Shown here: positions 52,875-60,352 of the stretch, in pieces
How the letters are laid out: every line of letters begins with the position of its first letter
Position numbering within the stretch: position 1 is the stretch's first letter
Assembly: GCF_016031655.1 (NCBI RefSeq)
Contig: NZ_JACCHQ010000029.1
Location: 28,927 to 92,926 of the forward strand
Direction of reading: 5' to 3'
Source: Bradyrhizobium glycinis
Lineage (GTDB): Bacteria; Pseudomonadota; Alphaproteobacteria; Rhizobiales; Xanthobacteraceae
DNA length: 64,000 nucleotides
The notes under the pieces: generated by a model
What the model saw: the letters and a program-made list of their open reading frames with translations, nothing else
The model's database searches: none
What the model was told of the DNA's origin: nothing
Made by a program: the position numbers and the translations under genes

Positions 52875-52891
52875 ATGCGGAGTCGTCTGAC

Positions 52892-53356
52892 ATGAATGCC
52901 GAAGCCGTGTCCATCCGTCCCGCGCGCCGCGAGGACGTCGCCGCGATCGTGGCGATGCTCGCCGACGATCATCTCGGCCGCGCGCGCGAGCGCGTGGAGG
53001 ATCCGTTGCCGGCCGCCTATTACGACGCATTCGCGCGGATCGAGCGTGATCCGAATCTCACGCTGGTCGTTGCCGAGAGTGAGGGCAGGGTGGTCGGCTG
53101 CCTGCAGCTCGCGATCCTGCCGGGCCTGAGCTCGCAAGGCGGATCGCGCGGCCTGCTCGAGGACGTTCGCGTTGCCACCGAGTGTCGCAGCCGCGGCATC
53201 GGCGAGCAATTGGTGCAATGGGCCGTGTCGGAAGCAAAGGCGCGCGGCTGCAATCTGGTCGAGTTGCTCACGCATCAGACGCGCATCGATGCGCAGCGCT
53301 TCTACAAGCGGCTCGGCTTCACGGCGAGTCACGTCGGCATGACCGTCCGCTTTTGA
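52892..53356 (+). CDS. GNAT family N-acetyltransferase
   Basis: 154 residues. The acetyl-CoA motif is LLEDVRVATECRSRGIGEQLVQWAVSEAKARG (Arg-Ser-Arg-Gly-Ile-Gly) and the C-terminal strand has RFYKRLGFTASHVGM. The N-terminus IRPARREDVAAIVAMLADDHLGRARE has the usual beta-alpha start. Substrate unknown. It follows the GST closely and shares its direction. Confidence 0.9.
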   Translation: MNAEAVSIRPARREDVAAIVAMLADDHLGRARERVEDPLPAAYYDAFARIERDPNLTLVVAESEGRVVGCLQLAILPGLSSQGGSRGLLEDVRVATECRSRGIGEQLVQWAVSEAKARGCNLVELLTHQTRIDAQRFYKRLGFTASHVGMTVRF

Positions 53357-53515
53357 AGCAGCGCAACGCGAGCGCTGCGCAGCCGGCGAAATCAGGGCTT
53401 TTCATTCGTCCTGTTAAGAGCCGGTAAACTACCGCTCCGTCGTTCACCTTGATGAAGGAACGAACGGTGCTACGGGGGCGTCTGACACCGGGCTCGCTCG
53501 GTTCGGGGCATTTCG

Positions 53516-53722
53516 ATGACAAGCTATTCGATGATCAAGGTCGGCAACGACTATGTCGTGCAGGCCAATGACAAATGCATTTTGAAGGTCCGCAGCCGCC
53601 GCAAGGCGGCGCAATTGATCAGCGATGCCACGGACTTGCTGAATGCGATCGCCGTCGTCGAGGCCCCTGATATTGCACCGGATGCGCCATCACTGGCGCG
53701 TGAGGCCCCGGAACTTCCTTGA
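53516..53722 (+). CDS. Small conserved protein of unknown function
   Basis: 68 residues. SYSMIKVGNDYVVQANDKCILKVRSRRKAAQLISDATDLLNA: a beta-hairpin with a single Cys followed by a basic amphipathic helix, then an acidic Pro-rich end. It is conserved in Bradyrhizobium as a hypothetical. The start has GGGGC about ten bases ahead. It lies directly before the serC leader. Confidence 0.7.
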   Translation: MTSYSMIKVGNDYVVQANDKCILKVRSRRKAAQLISDATDLLNAIAVVEAPDIAPDAPSLAREAPELP

Positions 53723-53730
53723 CGGACCTT

Positions 53731-53800
53731 CCCGATTCCCGTATCAGCCGCGGCGGGACACCTCCCCCCAACGGGAGGCTTACTATCTGGAAGGGTAGAT
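53731..53800 (+). promoter_or_regulatory. serC leader RNA motif (alphaproteobacterial)
   Basis: The 79-base gap before serC holds a structured leader: GTATCAGCCGCGGCGGGACA, then CCTCCC and GGGAGG (six base pairs with loop CCCAAC), then CTATC and GGGTAG (five base pairs with loop TGGAA), the second of which covers the ribosome site GGAAGGG. The order and sequence agree with what I recall of the serC motif reported upstream of serC in Alphaproteobacteria. Binding partner unknown; translational control is suggested because the hairpin sequesters the ribosome site. Confidence 0.72.
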
Positions 53801-53801
53801 C

Positions 53802-54974
53802 ATGACTGTAGCGAAGCCCGCTTCGCGGCCGAACGTGCCGCATTTCTCCTCCGGCCCCTGCGCCAAGCGCCCCGGCTGGAACGCCCAAAATCTCAAGGAC
53901 GCAGCTCTCGGCCGTTCGCATCGCGCGAAGATCGGCAAGACTAAGCTCAAGCTCGCGATCGACCTGACGCGCGAAGTGCTCGAGGTCCCCGCCGATTACC
54001 GCATCGGCATCGTGCCGGCCTCCGATACCGGCGCGGTCGAGATGGCGCTGTGGTCGCTGCTCGGCGCACGGCCCGTCACCACGCTCGCCTGGGAATCCTT
54101 CGGCGAGGGCTGGGTCAGCGACATCGTCAAGGAATTGAAGCTCAAGGACGTCACCAAGCTCAATGCGGCTTACGGTGAGATCCCCGATCTGTCGAAGGTC
54201 GATCCCAAGACCGACATCGTCTTCACCTGGAACGGCACCACGTCGGGCGTGCGCGTGCCGAACGCCGACTGGATCAGCTCTGCCCGCGAAGGCCTGACCA
54301 TCTGCGACGCGACCTCGGCAGCGTTTGCGCAGGCGCTCGACTGGGCCAAGCTCGACGTCGTCACCTTCTCCTGGCAGAAGGCGCTCGGCGGCGAGGCCGC
54401 GCATGGCATGCTGATCCTGTCGCCCCGCGCGGTGGAGCGGCTCGAGACCTACAAGCCGGCCTGGCCGCTGCCGAAGATCTTCCGCATGACCAAGGGCGGC
54501 AAGCTCAACGAAGGCATCTTCGTCGGCGAGACCATCAACACGCCGTCGATGCTCTGCGTCGAGGATTATCTCGATGCGCTGAACTGGGCCAAGTCGATCG
54601 GCGGTCTCAAGGCGCTGATCGCGCGCGCCGACGCCAACACCAAGGTGCTGGCCGACTGGAAGGCGAAGACGCCCTGGATCGACTTCCTGGCGAAGGATGC
54701 CTCGATCCGCTCCAACACCTCGGTGTGCCTGAAGTTCACCGATCCCGCGATCACCTCGCTGTCCGAGGACGCGCAAGCGGAGTTCAGCAAGAAGCTGGTG
54801 GCCCTGGTCGAGAAGGAAGGCGCGGGCTACGACTTCGCCTATTACCGCGATGCGCCGGCGGGCCTGCGCATCTGGTGCGGCGCCACGGTGGAAGCAAAGG
54901 ACGTCGAGCTGCTGACGCAGTGGATCGACTGGGCCTTCGCCGAGACCAAGGCCACGCTCGCCAAGGCGGCGTAG
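53802..54974 (+). CDS. serC: Phosphoserine aminotransferase
   Basis: 390 residues, the second enzyme of serine synthesis and also used in pyridoxal phosphate synthesis. RPNVPHFSSGPCAKRPGWN is the N-terminus of the alphaproteobacterial SerC, RIGIVPASDTGAVEMALW contributes the cofactor phosphate binding, CDATSAAFAQALDW and TFSWQKALGGEAAHGMLILSP carry the active-site Asp and the PLP Lys. It is followed by serA on the same strand, 153 bases away, with a family B repeat between. Regulation is probably through the leader at 53731-53800. Confidence 0.96.
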   Translation: MTVAKPASRPNVPHFSSGPCAKRPGWNAQNLKDAALGRSHRAKIGKTKLKLAIDLTREVLEVPADYRIGIVPASDTGAVEMALWSLLGARPVTTLAWESFGEGWVSDIVKELKLKDVTKLNAAYGEIPDLSKVDPKTDIVFTWNGTTSGVRVPNADWISSAREGLTICDATSAAFAQALDWAKLDVVTFSWQKALGGEAAHGMLILSPRAVERLETYKPAWPLPKIFRMTKGGKLNEGIFVGETINTPSMLCVEDYLDALNWAKSIGGLKALIARADANTKVLADWKAKTPWIDFLAKDASIRSNTSVCLKFTDPAITSLSEDAQAEFSKKLVALVEKEGAGYDFAYYRDAPAGLRIWCGATVEAKDVELLTQWIDWAFAETKATLAKAA

Positions 54975-54991
54975 TTCACTTCAACTCATTC

Positions 54992-55091
54992 TCGTCATGG
55001 CCGGGCTCGACCCGGCCATCCATCGCTCAAGAAGATGGATCCGCGGGTCTCTAGCGCGAAGACGCGCTTCGCGCTTTTGCCCGCGGGTGAC
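54992..55091. repeat. Interspersed repeat, family B
   Basis: CGTCATGGCCGGGCTCGACCCGGCCATCC, then GCGGGTCTC, a hairpin GCGCGAAGACGCGC, and CCCGCGGGTGACG. It lies between serC and serA. Confidence 0.78.
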
Positions 55092-55127
55092 GCTCCGTAA
55101 ATGCAGCTCGCACCACGGATCATCCCC

Positions 55128-56717
55128 ATGACCAAACCCAAAGTTCTCATTTCCGACGCGCTCTCGCCCGCAGCCGTGCAGATCTTCAAGGACCGCGGCA
55201 TCGAGGTCGACTTCCAGCCCAATCTCGGCAAGGACAAGGACAAGCTGGCCGAGATCATCGGCAATTACGACGGCCTTGCGATCCGCTCGGCGACCAAGGC
55301 GACGGCCAAGATCATCGAGAAGGCGACCAGGCTGAAGGTGATCGGCCGCGCCGGTATCGGCGTCGACAATGTCGAGATCCCGGCAGCCACCGCCAAGGGC
55401 ATCATCGTGATGAACACGCCGTTCGGCAATTCGATCACGACGGCCGAGCACGCCATCACCCTGATGCTGGCGCTGGCCCGAGAGATCCCGCAGGCCGACG
55501 CCTCGACGCAGGCCGGCAAGTGGGAGAAGAACCGCTTCATGGGTGTCGAGATCACCGGCAAGGTGCTGGGCGTCGTCGGCTGCGGCAATATCGGCTCCAT
55601 CGTCGCCGACCGCGCGCTCGGCCTGCGCATGAAGGTGATCGCGTTCGATCCGTTCCTGTCGCCGGAGCGCGCCAAGGACATCGGCGTCGAGAAGGTCGAG
55701 CTCGACGACCTGCTCAAGCGCGCCGACTTCATCACGCTGCACACGCCGCTGACCGAGAAGACGAAGAACATCATCGACGCGGCCGCGATCGCCAAGATGA
55801 AGAAGGGCGTGCGCCTGATCAATTGCGCCCGCGGCGGCCTCGTCGACGAGCAGGCGGTGGTCGATGCGCTCAACTCCAAGCACATCGCCGGCGCCGCCTT
55901 CGACGTCTTCGTTGAGGAGCCCGCGACCAAGAACGTGCTGTTCGGCCATCCCAACGTGATCTGCACACCGCATCTCGGCGCCTCCACCACCGAAGCGCAG
56001 GAGAACGTCGCGCTCCAAGTCGCCGAGCAGATGTCGGACTACCTGCTCACCGGCGCGATCTCGAATGCGGTCAACTTCCCCTCGATCACGGCGGAAGAAG
56101 CGCCGAAGCTGAAGCCGTTCATCGCGCTCGCCGAGAAGCTCGGCTCGTTCGCCGGCCAGCTCACCGAGAGCGGCATCCTCAAGGTCGAGATCACTTATGA
56201 GGGCCACGTCGCCGAGATGAAGATCAAGGCGATCACCTCCGCCGTGCTGTCGGGCCTGTTGCGGCCGATGCTCGGCGAGGTCAACGTCGTGTCGGCGCCT
56301 GTCGTCGCCAAGGAGCGCGGCATGGTGGTCGACGAGATCGTCCGCGCCGCCCAGAGCGACTATGAGAGCCTGATCACCGTCACGGTGGCGACCGAACACC
56401 AGCAGCGCTCGGTCTCCGGCACCGTGTACCATGACGGCAAGCCGCGATTGGTTGACGTCAAGGGCATCCGCGTCGATGCCGAGTTCGGCAAGTCGATGAT
56501 CTACGTCACCAACGAGGACAAGCCGGGCTTCATCGGCCAGTTCGCGAGCCTCTTGGGCGATGCCAAGATCAACATCGCGACCTTCCATCTCGGCCGCGTC
56601 GCCCCCGGCAGCGATGCCATCGCGTTGGTCGAGGTCGACGGTGTGGTGCCGGCCGATGTGCTCGCCAAGGTGCAGGCCCTGCCGCAGGTCAAGCAGGCCA
56701 AGGCGCTGACGTTCTGA
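55128..56717 (+). CDS. serA: D-3-phosphoglycerate dehydrogenase
   Basis: 529 residues, the first enzyme of serine synthesis. Domains: substrate-binding, NAD-binding (GKVLGVVGCGNIGSIVADRALGLRMKVIAFDP; Gly-x-Gly-x-x-Gly), an intervening domain from about residue 315, and a C-terminal ACT domain (MIYVTNEDKPGFIGQFASLLGDAKINIATFHLGR) that in other type I enzymes responds to serine or related ligands. Active-site Arg, Glu and His are in NCARGGLVDE and TPHLGAST. The start at 55128 is preferred to an ATG at 55101, which would add nine residues. The ribosome site is weak. Confidence 0.96.
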   Translation: MTKPKVLISDALSPAAVQIFKDRGIEVDFQPNLGKDKDKLAEIIGNYDGLAIRSATKATAKIIEKATRLKVIGRAGIGVDNVEIPAATAKGIIVMNTPFGNSITTAEHAITLMLALAREIPQADASTQAGKWEKNRFMGVEITGKVLGVVGCGNIGSIVADRALGLRMKVIAFDPFLSPERAKDIGVEKVELDDLLKRADFITLHTPLTEKTKNIIDAAAIAKMKKGVRLINCARGGLVDEQAVVDALNSKHIAGAAFDVFVEEPATKNVLFGHPNVICTPHLGASTTEAQENVALQVAEQMSDYLLTGAISNAVNFPSITAEEAPKLKPFIALAEKLGSFAGQLTESGILKVEITYEGHVAEMKIKAITSAVLSGLLRPMLGEVNVVSAPVVAKERGMVVDEIVRAAQSDYESLITVTVATEHQQRSVSGTVYHDGKPRLVDVKGIRVDAEFGKSMIYVTNEDKPGFIGQFASLLGDAKINIATFHLGRVAPGSDAIALVEVDGVVPADVLAKVQALPQVKQAKALTF

Positions 56718-56723
56718 GAGGCC

Positions 56724-56802
56724 GTCATTCCGGGGCTCGCGAAGCGAGAACCCGGAATCTCGTCATTCCGGGTTCGGCTCTTCGAGCCGCCCCGGAATGA
56801 CG
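56724..56802. repeat. Interspersed repeat, family A
   Basis: GTCATTCCGGGGCTCGCGAAGCG, GAACCCGGAATC, CATTCCGGGTTCGGC and CCGCCCCGGAATGACG, immediately after serA. Confidence 0.8.
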
Positions 56803-56827
56803 AGCATCATATTCCGACCCGCGGAAC

Positions 56828-56862
56828 AACGCCGCCTCCGTCACCGGGAGGCGGCGTTTTAT
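56828..56862 (+). terminator. Rho-independent terminator after serA
   Basis: AACGCCGCCTCC and GGAGGCGGCGTT form a perfect twelve-base-pair stem with the loop GTCACCG, then TTATTTTCC. Confidence 0.9.
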
Positions 56863-56955
56863 TTTCCCCGCGACCACGTGACTTTGTGTACCAATGGCGC
56901 CAGGAACGCCTCGTAACCACGCTCCGTTCCAAATCGTTCGACAAGGGAGAAAACA

Positions 56956-58128
56956 ATGCGTGAAGCCGTCATCGTTTCCTATGCGCGCACGGGCCTGGCG
57001 AAATCCGGCCGCGGCGGGTTCAACATCACGCCGCCGATGTCGCTCGCGGCCCACGCCATCCATCACGCGGTGGACCGCGCCGGAGTCGAGAAGGACTATG
57101 TCGAGGACTGCTATCTCGGCAATTGCGCCCATGGCGCGCCGAACATCGGCCGCCAGGCCGCGCTGCTCGCGGGCCTGCCGAAGACCACCGCCGGCGTGTC
57201 GGTGAACCGCTTCTGCTCGTCGGGCCTGCAGACCATCGCGATGGCCGCGAACTCGATCCGCTCCGACGGTGCCGATTGCATCGTCGCCGGCGGCGTCGAG
57301 AGCATCTCGATTCCCGGCGGCGGCACGCCGAAGGAATCGGTCGATCCGGAGCTGCTCAAGGTCGCTCCCGACATCTTCATGGCGATGATCGACACCGCCG
57401 ACATCGTCGCCGAGCGCTACAAGCTCAGCCGTGAATATCAGGACGAGTTCTCGCTGGAATCGCAGCGCCGCATGGCCGCGGCCCAGCAGGCGAACAAGTT
57501 CAAGGACGAGATCGTCCCGATGAAGACCAAGATGAAGGTGGTCGACAAGCAGACCAAGGCCGAGTCGATCGTCGACTACACCGTCGATCGCGACGAATGC
57601 AATCGCCCCGACACCACGATGGAAGGTCTTGCCAAGCTCGAGCCGGTGAAGGGCCCGGGCAAGTTCGTCACCGCCGGCAATGCCAGCCAGCTCTCGGACG
57701 GCGCCGCCGCGGTGGTGCTGATGGAAGCCAAGGACGCCGAGAAGCGCGGCCTCAAGCCGCTCGGCCGCTTCGTCGCCTGGGCCACCGCCGGCTGCGAGCC
57801 GGACGAGATGGGCATCGGCCCGGTGTTCGCGATCCCGAAGCTGCTCAAGCGCACCGGCCTCAAGATCGACGACATCGATCTGTGGGAGCTCAACGAGGCC
57901 TTCGCCAGCCAGTGCCTGTACTGCCGCGACAAGCTCGGCATCGATCCCGCCAAGTACAACGTCAACGGCGGCTCGATCGCGATCGGCCATCCCTTCGGCA
58001 TGACGGGTGCCCGTCTCACCGGCCATTTGCTGCAGGAAGGCGCCCGCCGCAAGGCCAAGTGGGGCGTGGTGACGATGTGCATCGGCGGCGGCCAGGGCGG
58101 CGCCGGCCTGTTCGAGATCTATCACTGA
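56956..58128 (+). CDS. Acetyl-CoA C-acyltransferase (thiolase)
   Basis: 390 residues. The nucleophilic Cys is in VNRFCSSGLQTIAMAANSI, the His-containing loop in GSIAIGHPFGMTGARLTGHLL, and the second Cys in VTMCIGGGQGGAGLFE. ELNEAFASQCLY and SDGAAAVVLM are also family parts. It cuts or forms beta-ketoacyl-CoA, so it may serve fatty acid oxidation or an anabolic route; FadA-like but not next to fadB. AAGGGAGA lies ahead of the ATG at 56956. A terminator-like hairpin follows. Confidence 0.93.
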   Translation: MREAVIVSYARTGLAKSGRGGFNITPPMSLAAHAIHHAVDRAGVEKDYVEDCYLGNCAHGAPNIGRQAALLAGLPKTTAGVSVNRFCSSGLQTIAMAANSIRSDGADCIVAGGVESISIPGGGTPKESVDPELLKVAPDIFMAMIDTADIVAERYKLSREYQDEFSLESQRRMAAAQQANKFKDEIVPMKTKMKVVDKQTKAESIVDYTVDRDECNRPDTTMEGLAKLEPVKGPGKFVTAGNASQLSDGAAAVVLMEAKDAEKRGLKPLGRFVAWATAGCEPDEMGIGPVFAIPKLLKRTGLKIDDIDLWELNEAFASQCLYCRDKLGIDPAKYNVNGGSIAIGHPFGMTGARLTGHLLQEGARRKAKWGVVTMCIGGGQGGAGLFEIYH

Positions 58129-58158
58129 GGCTGGAGTCTCTCTGCAGACGTGGCAAGG

Positions 58159-58189
58159 AAGCACGGCGCGATTGAAGCGCCGTGTTTCC
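58159..58189 (+). terminator. Terminator-like hairpin after the thiolase gene
   Basis: CACGGCGC and GCGCCGTG form an eight-base-pair stem with the loop GATTGAA, followed by TTTCC. Confidence 0.6.
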
Positions 58190-58245
58190 ATTCTGGAACT
58201 CTGCTCTGCACGTCACCGTGCACAGCAGCGAGCATTTCGGATCGC

Positions 58246-58259
58246 ACGTATTAATACGT
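58246..58259. promoter_or_regulatory. Fourteen-base perfect palindrome upstream of the chemoreceptor gene
   Basis: ACGTATTAATACGT is a perfect palindrome in the gap before the chemoreceptor. Just upstream TGCACG and CGTGCA form another short inverted pair (58206-58221). It might be a protein-binding site; no protein can be named. Confidence 0.45.
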
Positions 58260-58333
58260 ATCCGCAAATTAACGGAAGCTTTCACCGAATATCGCTTCAT
58301 CAACCGCATCGCTCACCACCAGCTTGGTCTACG

Positions 58334-60307
58334 ATGCGGCTTCTCTCCTTGCGACTCACTCACAAGATCACCGCGATCGGCGTCATTGGCGTCGTCGGCG
58401 TCGTCCTGATCGGCGGCATCCACCTCTACGGCGAGCGGAGGATGGGCGTCTATCGCGACGCGGCCGAGGATGCGCGCACCGTGTTTGAGCTGAACAACAG
58501 GATCGCGGTCGAGCTGCTCGAGGCGCGTCGCGCCGAAAAGGATTTTCTGCTGCGCAGCGATCCGGCGAGGGCGCAGCGCCAGGTCGAGATCAGCCGGCAG
58601 GTGGCGCTCGACATCGAGACGCTCCGCGGCAAGATCGCAGCGCTCGGCCAGCCCGAGCTGGCACAGAAGATCGACGCGATGAATGCGTCGCTGAAGACCT
58701 ATCAGGCCCGCTTCGCCGCGGTGGTCGAGGAACGACAGCGGCTCGGCCTCGACGAGAAGTCCGGCCTCGAAGGCCGCCTGCGCGCATCGGTCCATGGTAT
58801 CGAGAGCCAGGTCGACCAGTTCCAGAATTCCGAGCTCAAGGTGATCATGCTGATGATGCGCCGGCATGAGAAGGATTTCATGCTGCGTCGGAACGCCAGA
58901 TATCGCGAGGAGATGAAGAAGCGCGCGTCCGAATTTGCCGCTGCGCTCGAGGCGGCGGCGATCGCCGACGGCGCCAAGGCCGAGCTGCGCCAGAAGCTCG
59001 CCGATTATCAGCGCGACTTCTCCGCCTGGATGGAGACCGCGCTGGAGCTGGCGGCCGAATCGAAGGCGATGTCGGAGGCCTTCGCTTCGGTCGAGCCCGT
59101 GATCGAGCAGATCTCGACATCGGTCGACCGCATCCGTGCCGATGCCGACCGTCTCAACGACGCCGAGCGTACCAGCATCCAGTTCTGGATTGCAGTCGCG
59201 ATCGCGCTGATTGCGACGAGCGTGCTCGGCCTCGGCATCTTCATCGGACGTTCGGTCTCGAGGCCATTGACTGCGATGCGCGCGGCGATGATCGAGCTTG
59301 CCAACGGCAATTTCGCAATCGTTCTTCCCGGGCTCGGCCGCCCCGACGAGATCGGCGAGATCGCGCAAGCCGTCGAGACGTTCAAGATCAATGCCGAGCG
59401 GAAGGCGCAGCAGGAGGCCGAAGAGAAGATCAGGCAGGACAAGCTCGCCGCCGAGCGCCGCCGCGCCGACATGATCAGGATGGCCGATGATTTCGAGGGC
59501 GCGATCGGCGAGATCGTCGAGACCGTGTCGTCGGCGGCCAACGAGCTCGAGGCGTCGGCGACGTCGCTGACCACGACCGCCAGCCGGTCGACCGAGCTCG
59601 CCACGCTGGTCGAGGCGGCGTCCGAGGAAGCGGCGACCAACGTGCAGTCGGTGGCGTCCGCCGCCGAGGAGCTGACCGCGTCCGTGAACGAGATCAGCCG
59701 CCAGGTGCAGGCCTCCGCGCGCATGGCGGGCGAGGCCGTCACCCAGGCCGGGCAGACCAACGACCGCGTCAGCGAATTGTCCAAGGCGGCCGCCCGCATC
59801 GGCGACGTGGTCGAGCTCATCAATGCCATCGCCGGCCAGACCAACCTGCTCGCCCTGAACGCCACCATCGAGGCGGCGCGCGCGGGCGAGGCCGGACGCG
59901 GCTTTGCCGTGGTGGCTTCGGAAGTGAAGGCGCTGGCCGAGCAGACCGCGAAGGCGACCGGTGACATCGGTCAGCAGATCTCGAGCATCCAGGTCGCGAC
60001 GCAAGATTCCGTCGGTGCGATCAAGACTATCGGCGGCACCATCGAGCGTCTCTCTGAAATCTCCTCCACCATCGCGGCCGCGGTGGAAGAGCAGGGCGCT
60101 GCGACCAGCGAGATCTCACGCAACGTCCAAAGCGCCGCCGCCGGCACCACGCAGGTCAGCGCCAACATCTCCAGCGTGCGCCAGGGCGCGACCGAGACAG
60201 GATCTGCCTCCTCGCAGGTGCTGTCCGCGGCACAATCGCTGTCGAACGACAGCAGCCGGTTGAAGATCGAGGTGAGCAGGTTCCTGGAGACGGTCCGCGC
60301 GGCGTGA
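58334..60307 (+). CDS. Methyl-accepting chemotaxis protein with HBM sensor domain
   Basis: 657 residues. One membrane segment at the N-terminus (ITAIGVIGVVGVVLIGGIHLYG), a periplasmic helical domain with two EKDF motifs (EARRAEKDFLLRSD and MRRHEKDFMLRRN), the mark of the HBM ligand domain, a second membrane segment (about residues 276-297), a HAMP domain (SRPLTAMRAAMIELANGNF) and the cytoplasmic signalling hairpin with the tip IAGQTNLLALNATIEAARAGEAGRGFAVVASEVKALA. It has no pentapeptide for CheR/CheB docking at its end. Ligand unknown; HBM receptors often sense organic acids. The start at 58334 (MRLLSLRLTHKITA) lacks a strong ribosome site. Confidence 0.92.
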   Translation: MRLLSLRLTHKITAIGVIGVVGVVLIGGIHLYGERRMGVYRDAAEDARTVFELNNRIAVELLEARRAEKDFLLRSDPARAQRQVEISRQVALDIETLRGKIAALGQPELAQKIDAMNASLKTYQARFAAVVEERQRLGLDEKSGLEGRLRASVHGIESQVDQFQNSELKVIMLMMRRHEKDFMLRRNARYREEMKKRASEFAAALEAAAIADGAKAELRQKLADYQRDFSAWMETALELAAESKAMSEAFASVEPVIEQISTSVDRIRADADRLNDAERTSIQFWIAVAIALIATSVLGLGIFIGRSVSRPLTAMRAAMIELANGNFAIVLPGLGRPDEIGEIAQAVETFKINAERKAQQEAEEKIRQDKLAAERRRADMIRMADDFEGAIGEIVETVSSAANELEASATSLTTTASRSTELATLVEAASEEAATNVQSVASAAEELTASVNEISRQVQASARMAGEAVTQAGQTNDRVSELSKAAARIGDVVELINAIAGQTNLLALNATIEAARAGEAGRGFAVVASEVKALAEQTAKATGDIGQQISSIQVATQDSVGAIKTIGGTIERLSEISSTIAAAVEEQGAATSEISRNVQSAAAGTTQVSANISSVRQGATETGSASSQVLSAAQSLSNDSSRLKIEVSRFLETVRAA

Positions 60308-60352
60308 CGTAAGGGGCGCGCCGCTCCTACCGCCCGCAATGACAGTGGAGCC

